From assembly GCF_042693015.1 (NCBI RefSeq), contig NZ_CP170544.1, positions 3,100,001-3,164,000 of the forward strand: DNA of 64,000 bases. The letters are read 5' to 3'. A model generated the notes under the pieces. The model was not told the origin of the DNA. It made no database searches and was given only the letters and a program-made list of their open reading frames with translations. This document shows, in pieces, positions 32,053 to 41,930 of this stretch. Both the position numbers and the translations under genes were made by a program. Numbering within the stretch: position 1 is the first letter of the stretch; each line of letters opens with the position of its first letter. The stretch is from Sphingomonas_E sp042693015. GTDB lineage: Bacteria > Pseudomonadota > Alphaproteobacteria > Sphingomonadales > Sphingomonadaceae.

Positions 32053-33783
32053 TTAGTGCCTGGTCCAGGCTCCGCGCACCAGCCGACCGGGAAGCGCCCC
32101 GGTCGCCATCCCGTCTTGATAGGTAACCTCGCCGCTTACGATCGTTGCCCGATAGCCATGCGCTTCCTGGCGTAACCGCCGGCCGCCGCCGGGCAGATCG
32201 TAGACCGCCCGCGGGGCATCGAGCTGGAGTGCCGCATAGTCGATCAGATTGATATCGGCCTTCAGGCCGGGCGCAATCAGTCCACGATCTTCAAGGCCGA
32301 CCGCAAGCGCGTTGCTGCGCGAAAGGCGCCGTATGGCATCCGGCAAAGCGAGCCTCGGCCCGCGCGACCGATCCCGCGTCCAATAGGCCAGCACCGAGGT
32401 TGGAAAGCTGGAATCGCAGATCATGCCATAATGCGCACCACCGTCACCCAGAGCCACCAGTGTATGCGGATGCTCGAGCAATTGGCGCACGGGTTCCAAG
32501 CTCGCATCGACATAGTTCGACGCCGGCAGCAACAGCGTCGCATGCCCCTCTTGTTCGAGCAGCAGGTCATAGGCCAGTTCTTCGGGGCGGACGCCGAGAG
32601 CGGCGGCCCGGATACCGACGTTCTGATCAGCCAGTGGTTCATAATCAGGCAAACAGCCCAGTGGATAAAGTTCCGCCGACTGCCGCGAAAACCAGAGGAA
32701 GATTTCGTTGCTGTGTTCGGGCTCCTCGCTCAGCAGGCGGCGGCGCATTTCCGGATCGCGCATGGCCGCCACGCGTTCCGCCAGCGGCAGATGCTCGATC
32801 GCGGCATAGCTTGGCCGGAACCGGAACGGATGAAACGACAGATCGAGACCGAACAGGACACCCACCGGCCGCGGGAAAACCTGGGCCCGGATCGGCAGAC
32901 CGTCATCATTGGCCTGCTCGAGCAGTTCAAGGACACGGGCTGTATTGCCCGGCCGTTGGGCCTGATGGAGCAGCGAGAAGGACAGTGGCCGTCCAGATGT
33001 TTGGGTGATCCGTCGGAATAAAGCCATTTCCTCGGCCGGGTCTGCAGCACCATCCTGCGCGCCCGGAATAAGCTGGAACACACCCGCATTCGCAAGCTTC
33101 AGCCCCTGCGCGAGTGCCTGCAGTTCGCGCTCCTCCGACGTTACCGTCGGGGCAAGCTCGCCCTCGCGGGTGCGGTGCGCGAGGCTCCGTGACGTCGTCA
33201 CGCCCAACGCACCCGCCGACACCGCTTCCTGCACGATCCTGGTCATCGCCTCGAGATCGGCATCCGTCGCTGGTTCACGCCGGGCACCCCGCTCTCCCAT
33301 AACGTGGACGCGCACGGGTGCGTGCGGAAGCTGGGCCGCAAAATCCACGTCGCTTCGTCGGGTATCGAGCATATCGAGATAGTCGGGGAAGCTTTCCCAC
33401 GTCCAGGGAAGCCCCTCGGCCATCACCGCTTCGGGGATATCCTCGACACCCTCCATCACGTGGATCAGCATGTCCCGATGTTCGGGCTTGCAAGGCGCGA
33501 AGCCGACACCGCAATTGCCCATCACAACGGTGGTGACGCCATGGTTCGAGGACGGCGCAAGCCGTTCTTCCCATGTAATCTGGCCATCATAATGGGTATG
33601 GATGTCGACGAAGCCGGGCGTAACCAGCAATCCGTGCGCATCGATTTCCTCCCGACCCCGGCCCCGGATCGTGCCGATCTCTACGATCTTGCTGCCACGA
33701 ATTCCGATATCGGCCTCGAAGGCCTCGGAGCCACTTCCGTCGAGCACGGTGCCGCCCCGAACGACCAGGTCGAAGTCCGCCAT
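32053..33783 (-). CDS. Amidohydrolase of the N-acyl-D-amino-acid deacylase family
   Basis: A 576-residue metal-dependent hydrolase. ATG 33781-33783 follows GGGAG; an open extension of 71 codons upstream has no ribosome site and looks like noise. Family features include the N-terminal composite beta domain (DFDLVVRGGTVLDGSG), the H-x-H metal motif DIHTHYDGQ, VMGNCGVGFAPC with the Cys of D-aminoacylases, and the late metal-site block GDGGAHYGMICDSS. Members cleave N-acyl-D-amino acids or related amides. Its neighbourhood of Rieske oxygenase, SDR and TonB receptor suggests hydrolysis of a conjugated natural product, but the substrate is unknown. Confidence 0.88.
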   Translation of the reverse strand: MADFDLVVRGGTVLDGSGSEAFEADIGIRGSKIVEIGTIRGRGREEIDAHGLLVTPGFVDIHTHYDGQITWEERLAPSSNHGVTTVVMGNCGVGFAPCKPEHRDMLIHVMEGVEDIPEAVMAEGLPWTWESFPDYLDMLDTRRSDVDFAAQLPHAPVRVHVMGERGARREPATDADLEAMTRIVQEAVSAGALGVTTSRSLAHRTREGELAPTVTSEERELQALAQGLKLANAGVFQLIPGAQDGAADPAEEMALFRRITQTSGRPLSFSLLHQAQRPGNTARVLELLEQANDDGLPIRAQVFPRPVGVLFGLDLSFHPFRFRPSYAAIEHLPLAERVAAMRDPEMRRRLLSEEPEHSNEIFLWFSRQSAELYPLGCLPDYEPLADQNVGIRAAALGVRPEELAYDLLLEQEGHATLLLPASNYVDASLEPVRQLLEHPHTLVALGDGGAHYGMICDSSFPTSVLAYWTRDRSRGPRLALPDAIRRLSRSNALAVGLEDRGLIAPGLKADINLIDYAALQLDAPRAVYDLPGGGRRLRQEAHGYRATIVSGEVTYQDGMATGALPGRLVRGAWTRH

Positions 33784-33992
33784 CCAACCACTCCCAAATT
33801 TTTTGCGCCGTTGCGCATTTTGCCGGATGAAAGTGCCATCGTCGGATGCAGGGGCCACCCTCATTTGGAGTAAGCGGCAGGTGGCGCGAGCTATGCGGGG
33901 AACTCGTCCCCAATTGCCGATGCTTATCGCCTGCGGTGGCACGATCGGCGAAGGGCGATTCCAGTCGGCCCAATCGCCTTGGCGCTGAATCC

Positions 33993-35351
33993 TCAAATGG
34001 CGTCTACGGCAAGGCTCATTTCTTCAAGGCGACGTCGGTAGATCCGCAGGCCGAGCATCAGGATGAATATGATGATGGGGAGCAAGATCACGCCGGCGAC
34101 CGCGATCGAGTAACGCAGCGCGGCTTCGTCGGCGAAGACGAAATCGGTGATCGCGGCGATGAAACTGGCGCCCAGCCCCAGCCCGACGAGATTCACCGAT
34201 AGCAGGGTGAGCGCCATCACCTGACCGCGAAGCTGGTTTGGCGTCACATCCTGGATGGCGGAGATCATCACCCCCTGCGCCGCCTGGCCGATCAGCGTGC
34301 CTACCGCCATGCAGGCGAGCGCCAGCCAGGGATTGGGCATCAAAGGCCCGATGATGAGCGGTAAAGCCTTGATGAGCGTCGTAGCGAGCACGATGCGCAT
34401 ATTGGCGTCCGCCCGACCCGCGCGCATCAATCGGCCCGATAACCAGCCGCCAGCGAGTGTGCCGATCGTGCCGCAGATCAGCATCAGCGTGCCGTAATAG
34501 AGGCCGACCTCGGCCACCGACATGCCGTAGGTGCGGATCAGGAAGGTCGGATACCAGAGCGACACGCCGATCGAGAGCATGCCGATCAGCGAGATCGCGC
34601 TGATCAGCATCAGATAGACGCGCCAATGCGCGCGCAAATAGGCAAACGTCTCCGAAAGCGGCATAGCGCGGCTTTCATAGCCCTTGGCGAGTTCGCGCCG
34701 GACGGGCTCGCGGATGGTGAGCAGCAAGGCAACGATCACCGCGCCCGGCAGACCGACCATCACGAACACCATCTGCCACGGCTGCATCGCGCCGAAGAAG
34801 GGCAGGCTGTTGTCGCCGGCCGCGGTGAAATGCTGCAACAGCGCACCACCGATGATGAGCGCCAGGCCGCCGCCGATCGGATAGCCGATCGCGTAGAAGC
34901 TGATCGCCAACGCCCGCTTTTTGGAATCGAAATAGTCGCTGATCAGCGAATAGGCCGTGGGGCTGAGCGTCGCTTCGCCGATGCCGACACCGATCCGCGC
35001 GAGAAAGAGATGGCCGAAGCTGCGCGCAAGCCCGCAGGCCATCGTCATCACCGACCAGAAGGCGACGCCGACGATGATGATCCGCGTGCGCGTTCCGCTG
35101 GTATCGACGAACCGTCCGATCGGGATCGCCGCGACACTGTAGAGCAAGGCGAAGGCGAAGCCCTGGAGCAGGCTGATCTGGAAATCGCTGAGCCCGAGAT
35201 CCTGCTTGATCGGCACCACCAGCAGGGTGAGCACGCGCGCATCGATCGCGCTGAAGCAATAAGCCAGCGACAGGACGCCGACGACATACCAGCGATAGGC
35301 GGTCGCCGGTTCCGCTGCCTTCGCCTGCTCGCCGATCGCTGTGGTTGCCAT
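33993..35351 (-). CDS. MFS transporter of the catabolic cluster (first of two)
   Basis: A 452-residue major facilitator protein with twelve hydrophobic segments. The inter-helix 2-3 region contains the MFS signature-like GRFVDTSGTR, and a long central loop separates the two halves. It resembles the Spinster-like/ACS-type transporters common in sphingomonad catabolic clusters. It lies between the deacylase and SDR genes, head to tail with the SDR gene (11-bp gap), so it probably imports or exports the cluster's substrate or product. Confidence 0.85.
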   Translation of the reverse strand: MATTAIGEQAKAAEPATAYRWYVVGVLSLAYCFSAIDARVLTLLVVPIKQDLGLSDFQISLLQGFAFALLYSVAAIPIGRFVDTSGTRTRIIIVGVAFWSVMTMACGLARSFGHLFLARIGVGIGEATLSPTAYSLISDYFDSKKRALAISFYAIGYPIGGGLALIIGGALLQHFTAAGDNSLPFFGAMQPWQMVFVMVGLPGAVIVALLLTIREPVRRELAKGYESRAMPLSETFAYLRAHWRVYLMLISAISLIGMLSIGVSLWYPTFLIRTYGMSVAEVGLYYGTLMLICGTIGTLAGGWLSGRLMRAGRADANMRIVLATTLIKALPLIIGPLMPNPWLALACMAVGTLIGQAAQGVMISAIQDVTPNQLRGQVMALTLLSVNLVGLGLGASFIAAITDFVFADEAALRYSIAVAGVILLPIIIFILMLGLRIYRRRLEEMSLAVDAI

Positions 35352-35362
35352 CTGCCCGTCCC

Positions 35363-36229
35363 CTACCAGGCCGAAACGGGGTTGGCGCGATCGAGCATCG
35401 TGGTCACCCGCTCACGCACCTTCTCGTCATTTTCCGAGCTTTCCGGCAGCAGCCAGAAGCGGCCGGCGCGAATGCCGGCGAGCGCGAAGGCCGCGACCTC
35501 TTCGGGCTCGGTGAGCGCCATCTTCAGGCCGGTGGTGCGGACCAGATCCTCCATCGTTTCATAAGCGGGCTTGTTGCCGTCATCGTCGCCATAGTCGGCC
35601 GGGCGATTGCGCTTGGAGGCGAGGATTGAGGTGTTGACGACATGCGGTCCGGGGAAGAGCACAGCGGCGCGCACCTTGTCGCCCTCGCGCAGGAGTTGCT
35701 GGTAGAGCACCTCGCTCACGCTCGTCACCGCCGCCTTCGACGCAGCATAGATCGGCGTATTGGGAAGCGAACGCAGGCCGCCATTGGATGAAGAGGTGTT
35801 GATGACGACGCCTTCCTCCCCCGACGCCAGCATCCGCGGCACGAAGGCGCGGATGCCATAGACGACGCCGAACAGGTTGACGTCGAAGCCCCAATGCCAG
35901 TCGTTTGCGGGCAGTGACCAGATCGACCGCTGCGCTTCGCCCAGGCCGACGCCGGCATTGTTGAACAAGAGGTGCGTGGCGCCGTGGCGCTGCCAGACCG
36001 CGTCCGCCAGCGCCTCGACCGATTCCGCCTTGGTGACGTCGACCCTGATGCCGACCACGTCAGCGCCGGTTTCACCCGCAATCTCCGCCGCGGTCGCGTC
36101 GAGCCGGGCCTGATCGATATCGGCAAGAACGACGCGGGCGCCGTCGGCCGCAAGCTGCTGGCCGAGCGCACGCCCTACCCCGCTCGCGCCGCCGGTGATG
36201 ACGGCGACGCGATCCCTGAACTCCCGCAT
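35363..36229 (-). CDS. Short-chain dehydrogenase/reductase
   Basis: A 288-residue classical SDR. The nucleotide motif TGGASGVGRALG is near residues 12-23, NNAGVG near 92, catalytic Ser in NTSSSNGG, and YAASKAA near 157. The Asp after strand two (VVLADID) favours NAD(H) over NADP(H). The ATG shares one base with the stop of the acetoacetate-decarboxylase-fold gene (TGATG), so the two are coupled. It probably oxidises an alcohol intermediate of the cluster. Confidence 0.9.
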   Translation of the reverse strand: MREFRDRVAVITGGASGVGRALGQQLAADGARVVLADIDQARLDATAAEIAGETGADVVGIRVDVTKAESVEALADAVWQRHGATHLLFNNAGVGLGEAQRSIWSLPANDWHWGFDVNLFGVVYGIRAFVPRMLASGEEGVVINTSSSNGGLRSLPNTPIYAASKAAVTSVSEVLYQQLLREGDKVRAAVLFPGPHVVNTSILASKRNRPADYGDDDGNKPAYETMEDLVRTTGLKMALTEPEEVAAFALAGIRAGRFWLLPESSENDEKVRERVTTMLDRANPVSAW

Positions 36230-37035
36230 CAGGCAGCCTGCGCGTCGGTCAGCGCGACATCAATGCCGGGGTTGGACGGCGCGTCGTTGCGGCCCACCCA
36301 GAAGGGCGCGATCCATTCGCTGGGCACCGTGCGGAGGAGTTGGCCGCTGGTGTTGGTCGCACCCTCCACATAATCCATGCTGACGATGCGGCGGATCGGC
36401 ACGTCGACCAGCGGATCATAGGCCGATTCATGGAAGCGGATGGCGCCATCGAAGCGGCGCTTGAGGCTATAGTCCCGCTTCCAGTTGAGCCGCGTCAGCC
36501 AGACGTCACCATCGAATTCGCCGGGCGTGGTGATCGAGGGGAGACCCTTGTAGCAGTAGAAATATTCCTCAAACGGATCGGGCTTGCCCTGATCGTCGCC
36601 GATCGTGCCTTCAAGATCGAAATAGGTGATGCCGTGGCGCGAGCAGGTGGCGCGCAGCCGGTCGCCATTCTTCTCGAAGGTCGTTTCGGCCACCTTCTTG
36701 GGCTCGCCGAAGCGCTCGCGGCCGCCGGTGACGACGGTTTCGCCCTCCATCGCCATGTGGAAGACATAGCCGCCCGGCGTGCCTTCATGCTCGCACATCA
36801 CCGCCAGCGTCAGCGCGCCGATTTCCATCGTGGTTTCCGGGCTGACATGCATCGCGACATGCGCGAACTGCAGATAGATTTCGGGGCGGGCCGCAGCCAC
36901 CAGCGGGCGCGGCAGCAGGGCGTTGATGATCGCCGGATCGGTTTCATAGAGCACGCGCACCGTGCGCACCGTGTTGTTGAGCCCCGAGGTTGCCGGGGCG
37001 GCAACCGGACCCTGAACAAAGCGTAGCCTGGCCAT
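36229..37035 (-). CDS. Acetoacetate decarboxylase-fold (ADC family) protein
   Basis: A 268-residue protein beginning at ATG 37033-37035 after GGAG. It has the ADC-fold landmarks: LLPRPL in the first third, GGYVFHMAMEGETVVTGGRERFGEPKK in the centre and the strand-rich remainder. In true acetoacetate decarboxylase a Lys-Lys pair near EPKK forms the Schiff base; here the sequence reads FGEPKKV, so a catalytic lysine may be present. Such proteins cluster with Rieske oxygenases and SDRs, where decarboxylase or hydratase-like roles are unproven. Confidence 0.82.
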   Translation of the reverse strand: MARLRFVQGPVAAPATSGLNNTVRTVRVLYETDPAIINALLPRPLVAAARPEIYLQFAHVAMHVSPETTMEIGALTLAVMCEHEGTPGGYVFHMAMEGETVVTGGRERFGEPKKVAETTFEKNGDRLRATCSRHGITYFDLEGTIGDDQGKPDPFEEYFYCYKGLPSITTPGEFDGDVWLTRLNWKRDYSLKRRFDGAIRFHESAYDPLVDVPIRRIVSMDYVEGATNTSGQLLRTVPSEWIAPFWVGRNDAPSNPGIDVALTDAQAA

Positions 37036-37118
37036 ATCCGTCTCTCCTGTCAGCAATGCTTCTCCGGTCGCGCGTGAACTATGCCCCCGCACGCCATCTC
37101 TTCGTGATGCGGGGCCGC

Positions 37119-38117
37119 CTAGCCTGCGGCCATGCGCTGCGGCGTCTGATCGTCGGTGTAGAATTGCGCGAAATAGCGCCGAAAACGCAGGATCGGGCCG
37201 TCGCCATCGCAGAGCAAAGGCTCGACGCGATGGATCTTGTGATGCCAGATCGGGATGTCTCCTTCGACGCCGGTCTGGCCGCATGTATAGTCTATCGCGG
37301 TCAAAGCGGCCTGGTGCTGGGGCGACCCTTCGGGCGTTTCGGGAAAGGTGAAGCAGAAGCGCAGTTCCACCTGATCGGCCTCGACCGGCGTGGCGAGCAC
37401 CATCAGCGACAAAGTGACGACGCCCTTCAATTGGGTGAATTTCTGCCCGGCGCCGTTCTGGATGGTCTGAACGCTGGACGGGATGATCTTCGTCGTTCCG
37501 TCGGGCATCGCCACCGCGCGTTCGCCATGGGCGTCGCTGCGGCGGATATGGCGGTCATAGGTGGTCTTGCCCTCGGGCACCGCCTGCATCCCGTGGACAT
37601 ATTCGAAATGGGCGAAATCGACGCCATTCTCGGCGATTTCCTGCGGGTTGCTCGCGAAGGACCAGAAACGGCGGACCGGCTTGCTCCACCCCGCTTCGGT
37701 GAAGGGCGCATGTTCGATCACATCGAAATCGGGCGCCGCGCGGTCGGGATGATACCAGGCCCAGACCACGCCATTCTTTTCGACGACGGGATAAGGCCGC
37801 GCGATCGGCTCGCGCTTGCAGATGGGCGGCATCACCCGCGCATAAGGAATGTCGGCGCAGAAGCCGTCCGCCTTATAGGCCCAGGCATGGAACGGGCAGC
37901 GCAGCAGATCGCCCTCCACCTTGCCGCCATGGCCCATATGCGCGCCGAGATGCGGGCAATAGGCGTCGAGCAGCCCGACCACGCCGGATTCGCCGCGGAA
38001 TATGACAAGGTCGCGCGCGAAATAATGGAGCGGCTTCACCTCGCCCGCCGCGATCTCGTCGCTATAGCTGACGAAGAACCAACCGAACGGTATGGTCATC
38101 GGAAAGCGTTGCAGCAT
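37119..38117 (-). CDS. Rieske [2Fe-2S] oxygenase (KshA-like terminal oxygenase)
   Basis: A 332-residue Rieske non-heme iron oxygenase alpha subunit. The cluster motif is C-P-H-L-G-x12-C-x2-H (CPHLGAHMGHGG, then CPFHAW, residues about 54-79). The mononuclear iron motif NGVDFAHFEYVHG is near residue 175. Size and sequence fit the single-component oxygenases such as 3-ketosteroid 9-alpha-hydroxylase KshA rather than two-subunit dioxygenases. No ferredoxin or reductase gene lies beside it, so electron donors must be encoded elsewhere. Substrate unknown. Confidence 0.9.
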   Translation of the reverse strand: MLQRFPMTIPFGWFFVSYSDEIAAGEVKPLHYFARDLVIFRGESGVVGLLDAYCPHLGAHMGHGGKVEGDLLRCPFHAWAYKADGFCADIPYARVMPPICKREPIARPYPVVEKNGVVWAWYHPDRAAPDFDVIEHAPFTEAGWSKPVRRFWSFASNPQEIAENGVDFAHFEYVHGMQAVPEGKTTYDRHIRRSDAHGERAVAMPDGTTKIIPSSVQTIQNGAGQKFTQLKGVVTLSLMVLATPVEADQVELRFCFTFPETPEGSPQHQAALTAIDYTCGQTGVEGDIPIWHHKIHRVEPLLCDGDGPILRFRRYFAQFYTDDQTPQRMAAG

Positions 38118-38249
38118 CCGTCCTCTCCTAAATCCAGCCGGCTTTTGCCGGTCCGGGCGCCGCCTTCAGGCGATGGCGGCAGAATAACCGTTCGACATCA
38201 AGGGTGAAGGCGCCCGGCAGGGATGCACCGTTCACAGTCGTGAACAATC

Positions 38250-39185
38250 TCAGCGTACCGGCCGGATATGTTCGCCAAGGGCGGTCATCGCCGGACGCAT
38301 CCAGGGCCTGAGCTTGCGATGCTCGAAACTGACCGCGAGATGATCGATGAAAGCGCGGGTCGCGACCGGCATCATCCCCGGCGAGAAAACAGCCCATACT
38401 TCCTTGTCATAGAAGGCCCATTCCTGATCGAGCGCCAATAGCCGCCCGTCCATCAGTTCGTCGCGGATGATGCTGATCGGCAGCTGCGCGATGCCGAGGC
38501 CATGGCGGACGGCGGAGGCGAGCGCGATCCCGCTATTGCTTTTCCACGGGCCGGAAACCTTGATGCGATCATTGCCGGCGCCATCGTCATTGAAATGGAA
38601 ACAGCCGCCGAGATCGGTGAGGCAGGCGTGGTTGGCGAGGTCGGCGGGATTTTGCGGCCAGCCATGCTGCGCCACATAATCGGGCGATGCGCACAGGCAG
38701 TAGGATAGATAGCCGAACAGCCGCGCCTTCAGCCCGGAATCAATCAGCCTGCCATAGCGGATGACGACGTCGAACTGCTCCTGGACGAGATCTGCCTCGC
38801 GCAGATAAGCGACGACCTCGAGCGAGATTTCCTGATGCCGCGCGCCGAACTCGGCAACGATCGACGACATGAAAGTGACGCCGAAAATGTCGCTGAGGCC
38901 CACGCGCAGCCGGCCCACCGGGCGTTCCTGAAACTGCGCCATCTGGCGTTCAGCATCGACCAGCGAGGAGCGCATGTCGAGGCAACGCTGGTGGAAGAGA
39001 TCGCCCGCGGCGGTGAGCGAAAGCCTGCGGGTGGTGCGTAGCAGAAGCTGGGCGCCGACCCGCACCTCAAGCTCGCTCACCATCTTGCTGACATAGGATT
39101 TGGAGACGCCCAACGCCTCCGCGCCCGCGGTGAAACTCCCCGTTTCGACGACGGCGAGAAATTCCTCGATACCCCGCCACGTCAC
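38250..39185 (-). CDS. LysR-family transcriptional regulator of the catabolic cluster
   Basis: A 311-residue LysR protein if GTG 39183-39185 is the start. That codon follows AGGGAG by a usual distance and gives the normal N-terminus (WRGIEEFLAVVETGSFTAGAEALGVSKSYVSKMVSELE) of the winged helix-turn-helix. A longer open frame adds 73 unsupported residues. The effector domain spans residues about 90-300. It lies on the same strand as the enzymes, between the Rieske and amidohydrolase genes. Pathway-specific control is inferred. Confidence 0.87.
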   Translation of the reverse strand: MTWRGIEEFLAVVETGSFTAGAEALGVSKSYVSKMVSELEVRVGAQLLLRTTRRLSLTAAGDLFHQRCLDMRSSLVDAERQMAQFQERPVGRLRVGLSDIFGVTFMSSIVAEFGARHQEISLEVVAYLREADLVQEQFDVVIRYGRLIDSGLKARLFGYLSYCLCASPDYVAQHGWPQNPADLANHACLTDLGGCFHFNDDGAGNDRIKVSGPWKSNSGIALASAVRHGLGIAQLPISIIRDELMDGRLLALDQEWAFYDKEVWAVFSPGMMPVATRAFIDHLAVSFEHRKLRPWMRPAMTALGEHIRPVR

Positions 39186-39306
39186 CAGTCGCGCTCCCTG
39201 CACCACCGCATCGAATGCGGCTTTGTGCAGGAAGCTATCGTTTCGGTTCGACGACGGAAAGGCGTCGCGGCCCCGATTGTTCACAATCCGGGCCAAATCT
39301 TCGTCG

Positions 39307-40497
39307 TCAGGCGGCACGCTTGACGAATTGCGCCTTGCGCGGCCCGATCCTGCCCGCCAGCGCCCAGAGTGCATCCTTGTCGACATCGTAGACATCGAGC
39401 GCATTGCCCGCGAGCATCTTCTGGATGTCCGCTTCCGGCAATCCGCCGAGGCTGAGGCTCATCTTCTCGAGCGTCGCCGGCCAGGTGCCTTCGGGATGCG
39501 GATAATCCGTGCCCCACATGATCCGGTCGATGCCGATCTTGTAATAGGATTCGGTGGTTTCCTCATCCGGCAGCGCCGAGCAGCCGACCCAGATGTTGCG
39601 GGCGAAATATTCGCTCGGCTTCATTGTCAGGTTGGAATTGTAATCGCCCAGCTTGCCGCTGGTGTGCTTGACCGAGGCACGGATATCCATGAGCTCTATC
39701 ATCCACGGGAACCAGAATTCGCCGCCGGCCTCGGTGAAGGCGACCTTCAGATTCGGATACAGCTCGAATACGCCGCCGAAGATCATGCTCCACATCGGGC
39801 GGGTCAGCCAGAAGGCGAATTCGGACAGGTAAGTGCCGATCCAGCCGGGCTGGCTGGTGTCGTAAGCCGGCGCCGCACCCGAATGGAAGTGGACCGGCAT
39901 GCCCAGTTCCTGCAGCAGATCCCACATCGGATAATATTTGCGATGATTGTACATCGCGAAGCCATCCGTGAAGGAGGGCAGGAAGACGCCCTTCAGCCCG
40001 GCCTCGCGCGCCCAGCGTATCTCCTTCAGATTTTCCTCGACGTCATAGAGCGCCGGGATGATCGCGAGACCGATGCGGCGCACGGGATCATCCCGGCAGA
40101 AATCGGCCATCCAGCGATTATGCGCACGGGCGCCGGCCCATTGCAGCTCGGGCGCGACGCCGAAGGGACGCAAGCCCACGTCCGCGCCGAACGGCGGGGC
40201 ATTGCGTTCGGTGATGCCGTCGGGGAACAGCACTTCGGCGGCGACGCCATCTTCGTCGAGCACGCGATTGCGGATCACCGGGTCCCACGCGCCTTCCAGC
40301 CCGTCACCCACACGGGCACGCCACTTGGTGTTGAAATCGTCGAGCAGGAACAGCTTCTCATGCTCCTCGCGCGCCTTGATCTCGCGCTGCAGGCGCTCGT
40401 CGAACTCGGCATGGAAACGGCTTTCGAGATAGTCCCGATAGCGTTCGGGCGGCAGGCCGGCATGGCCGTCCGACGAGATGACGAGATAGCGATCCAT
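39307..40497 (-). CDS. Amidohydrolase of the ACMSD-like (amidohydrolase 2) family
   Basis: A 396-residue metal-dependent hydrolase or decarboxylase. ATG 40495-40497 is preceded by AGGAG; the longer ORF start adds unsupported sequence. Landmarks are SSDGHAG at the N-terminus in place of the usual D-x-H-x-H, VHFHSG near residue 200, and the late metal motif GTDYPHPEG. These match the amidohydrolase 2 family that includes ACMS and OHCU decarboxylases and various hydrolases. Together with the Rieske and SDR proteins it could act on a ring-cleaved or decarboxylated intermediate. Confidence 0.87.
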   Translation of the reverse strand: MDRYLVISSDGHAGLPPERYRDYLESRFHAEFDERLQREIKAREEHEKLFLLDDFNTKWRARVGDGLEGAWDPVIRNRVLDEDGVAAEVLFPDGITERNAPPFGADVGLRPFGVAPELQWAGARAHNRWMADFCRDDPVRRIGLAIIPALYDVEENLKEIRWAREAGLKGVFLPSFTDGFAMYNHRKYYPMWDLLQELGMPVHFHSGAAPAYDTSQPGWIGTYLSEFAFWLTRPMWSMIFGGVFELYPNLKVAFTEAGGEFWFPWMIELMDIRASVKHTSGKLGDYNSNLTMKPSEYFARNIWVGCSALPDEETTESYYKIGIDRIMWGTDYPHPEGTWPATLEKMSLSLGGLPEADIQKMLAGNALDVYDVDKDALWALAGRIGPRKAQFVKRAA

Positions 40498-40623
40498 GAC
40501 ATTCTTCTCCTGAAGATATTGGCGCGTCGGAGAGGCGGCTTCGCGGGGCGTCTCCCGGCGCTCTATCGACCCGGAATTTATCGCGGGCGGACCCGCCATC
40601 ACAAGGCAACCACCGCGGACAAA

Positions 40624-41886
40624 CTATCGCTCACAGGAAACGATCGACGGCTGGCGCCGCCGCGTTTCCGCCAGTTGCGGGCTGAACAGGCTGTAGAGGA
40701 GCAGCCCCATCATCAGGCCGCCAAGCACAATGAAGGGCGCGTCCGGCACGATTTCGTAGAGTGCGACCGCGAGCACGGGCGAGACGACGATCGAGGCGCC
40801 GGCGATCGAACTGACCGCGCCAGCCACGGCGCCCTGCGCCTCCTCGCCGGCGGCCAGCGACGCTCCCGCCGAAAAGCCGGGGCGGGCGAGGCCATAGCCG
40901 AGATTGATGATCGCAAAGGCCGACACCAGCGCCGTGAAGCTCGGCAGCGCCACCAACGCGATATTGCCGGCGAACGCCAGCGCCGCGCCCCAGCGGAGCA
41001 ACGCACGCGGCATCAGTCCGCCCATGCCGATCAGCCCCCATTGCGCAACCAGCCCGGCCACCGCACCGGCGACCATGGCGATGCCGATGGCCCCCTGCGC
41101 CTGCACGGGCGGCAGGCCGAGCCGATCGATGACAAGGAAGCCCAGCGTATAGGTGTTGGCGGCCTGCGCCGAACTCATCAGGAGGCCGTAGACGAGATAA
41201 GGCCGCACGCGGGTATGTCGCCAGATGGCGGTTACAGACATACCCTGCTGTTGCGTCGGGGCGTCGACGTGAAGTCGTGCGCGGTCGCGCGGCAGCACCG
41301 CGGCGACGAGCGCGGCAATCAGGACGCCGCCAATCGCGAATATAAACATGGGTGCCGACTGGCCCGCCGGCGGCAGGATCAGGAACGGCGCCAGCGCCGG
41401 GCCGAGGATCGTGCCGAGGCTGAGCGCACCGCCCAGCCCGGCGATTGCGCGGACACGGTGCTCGCCCGCGCTATGATCGGCGACATAGGCCTGCGCCGCC
41501 GACGAGGCCGAGCCGAAGATGCCATAGGTGGATCGGACGAGCAGGAAGGCGACAAAGACCAAAGTCGGCGCCAGCAAGCCGACCGAGCCCGCCGCCACCA
41601 CGAGGCCGCAGCCGAGCATCGAACATATGAATCCGCCGAGCCCGATCAGGATATAGGGCTTGCGCCCATGCACGTCCGACCGCGCCGCCCAGAAAGGCGA
41701 GAAGATCGCCCACATCAGCGCCGACAGCGAGAAGATGCTGGCGATCAGGAAATCCGAAATGCCGAGTTCCCGGCCGATCGCCGGCATGATCGAAACCAGT
41801 CCCATATTGCCGATCGCCGCGGCGAGCGTGGTCGCGAACAGCGCGGCAAACGCCATTCGCGACAGGCCGGTGGACGGTGCTGCCAT
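40624..41886 (-). CDS. MFS transporter of the catabolic cluster (second)
   Basis: A 420-residue major facilitator transporter, twelve helices, with the DHA1-type signature region FWAARSDVHGRKPYILIG after helix two. It resembles TCR/Tet-like drug or metabolite exporters. It starts 44 bp after the stop of the TonB receptor on the same strand, so outer- and inner-membrane transport of the same compound is a fair inference. It differs clearly from the MFS protein at 33993-35351. Confidence 0.85.
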   Translation of the reverse strand: MAAPSTGLSRMAFAALFATTLAAAIGNMGLVSIMPAIGRELGISDFLIASIFSLSALMWAIFSPFWAARSDVHGRKPYILIGLGGFICSMLGCGLVVAAGSVGLLAPTLVFVAFLLVRSTYGIFGSASSAAQAYVADHSAGEHRVRAIAGLGGALSLGTILGPALAPFLILPPAGQSAPMFIFAIGGVLIAALVAAVLPRDRARLHVDAPTQQQGMSVTAIWRHTRVRPYLVYGLLMSSAQAANTYTLGFLVIDRLGLPPVQAQGAIGIAMVAGAVAGLVAQWGLIGMGGLMPRALLRWGAALAFAGNIALVALPSFTALVSAFAIINLGYGLARPGFSAGASLAAGEEAQGAVAGAVSSIAGASIVVSPVLAVALYEIVPDAPFIVLGGLMMGLLLYSLFSPQLAETRRRQPSIVSCER

Positions 41887-41930
41887 CTTTATGTCCGATC
41901 CCGATACGCTGGACGGATGAACGGGCTGCG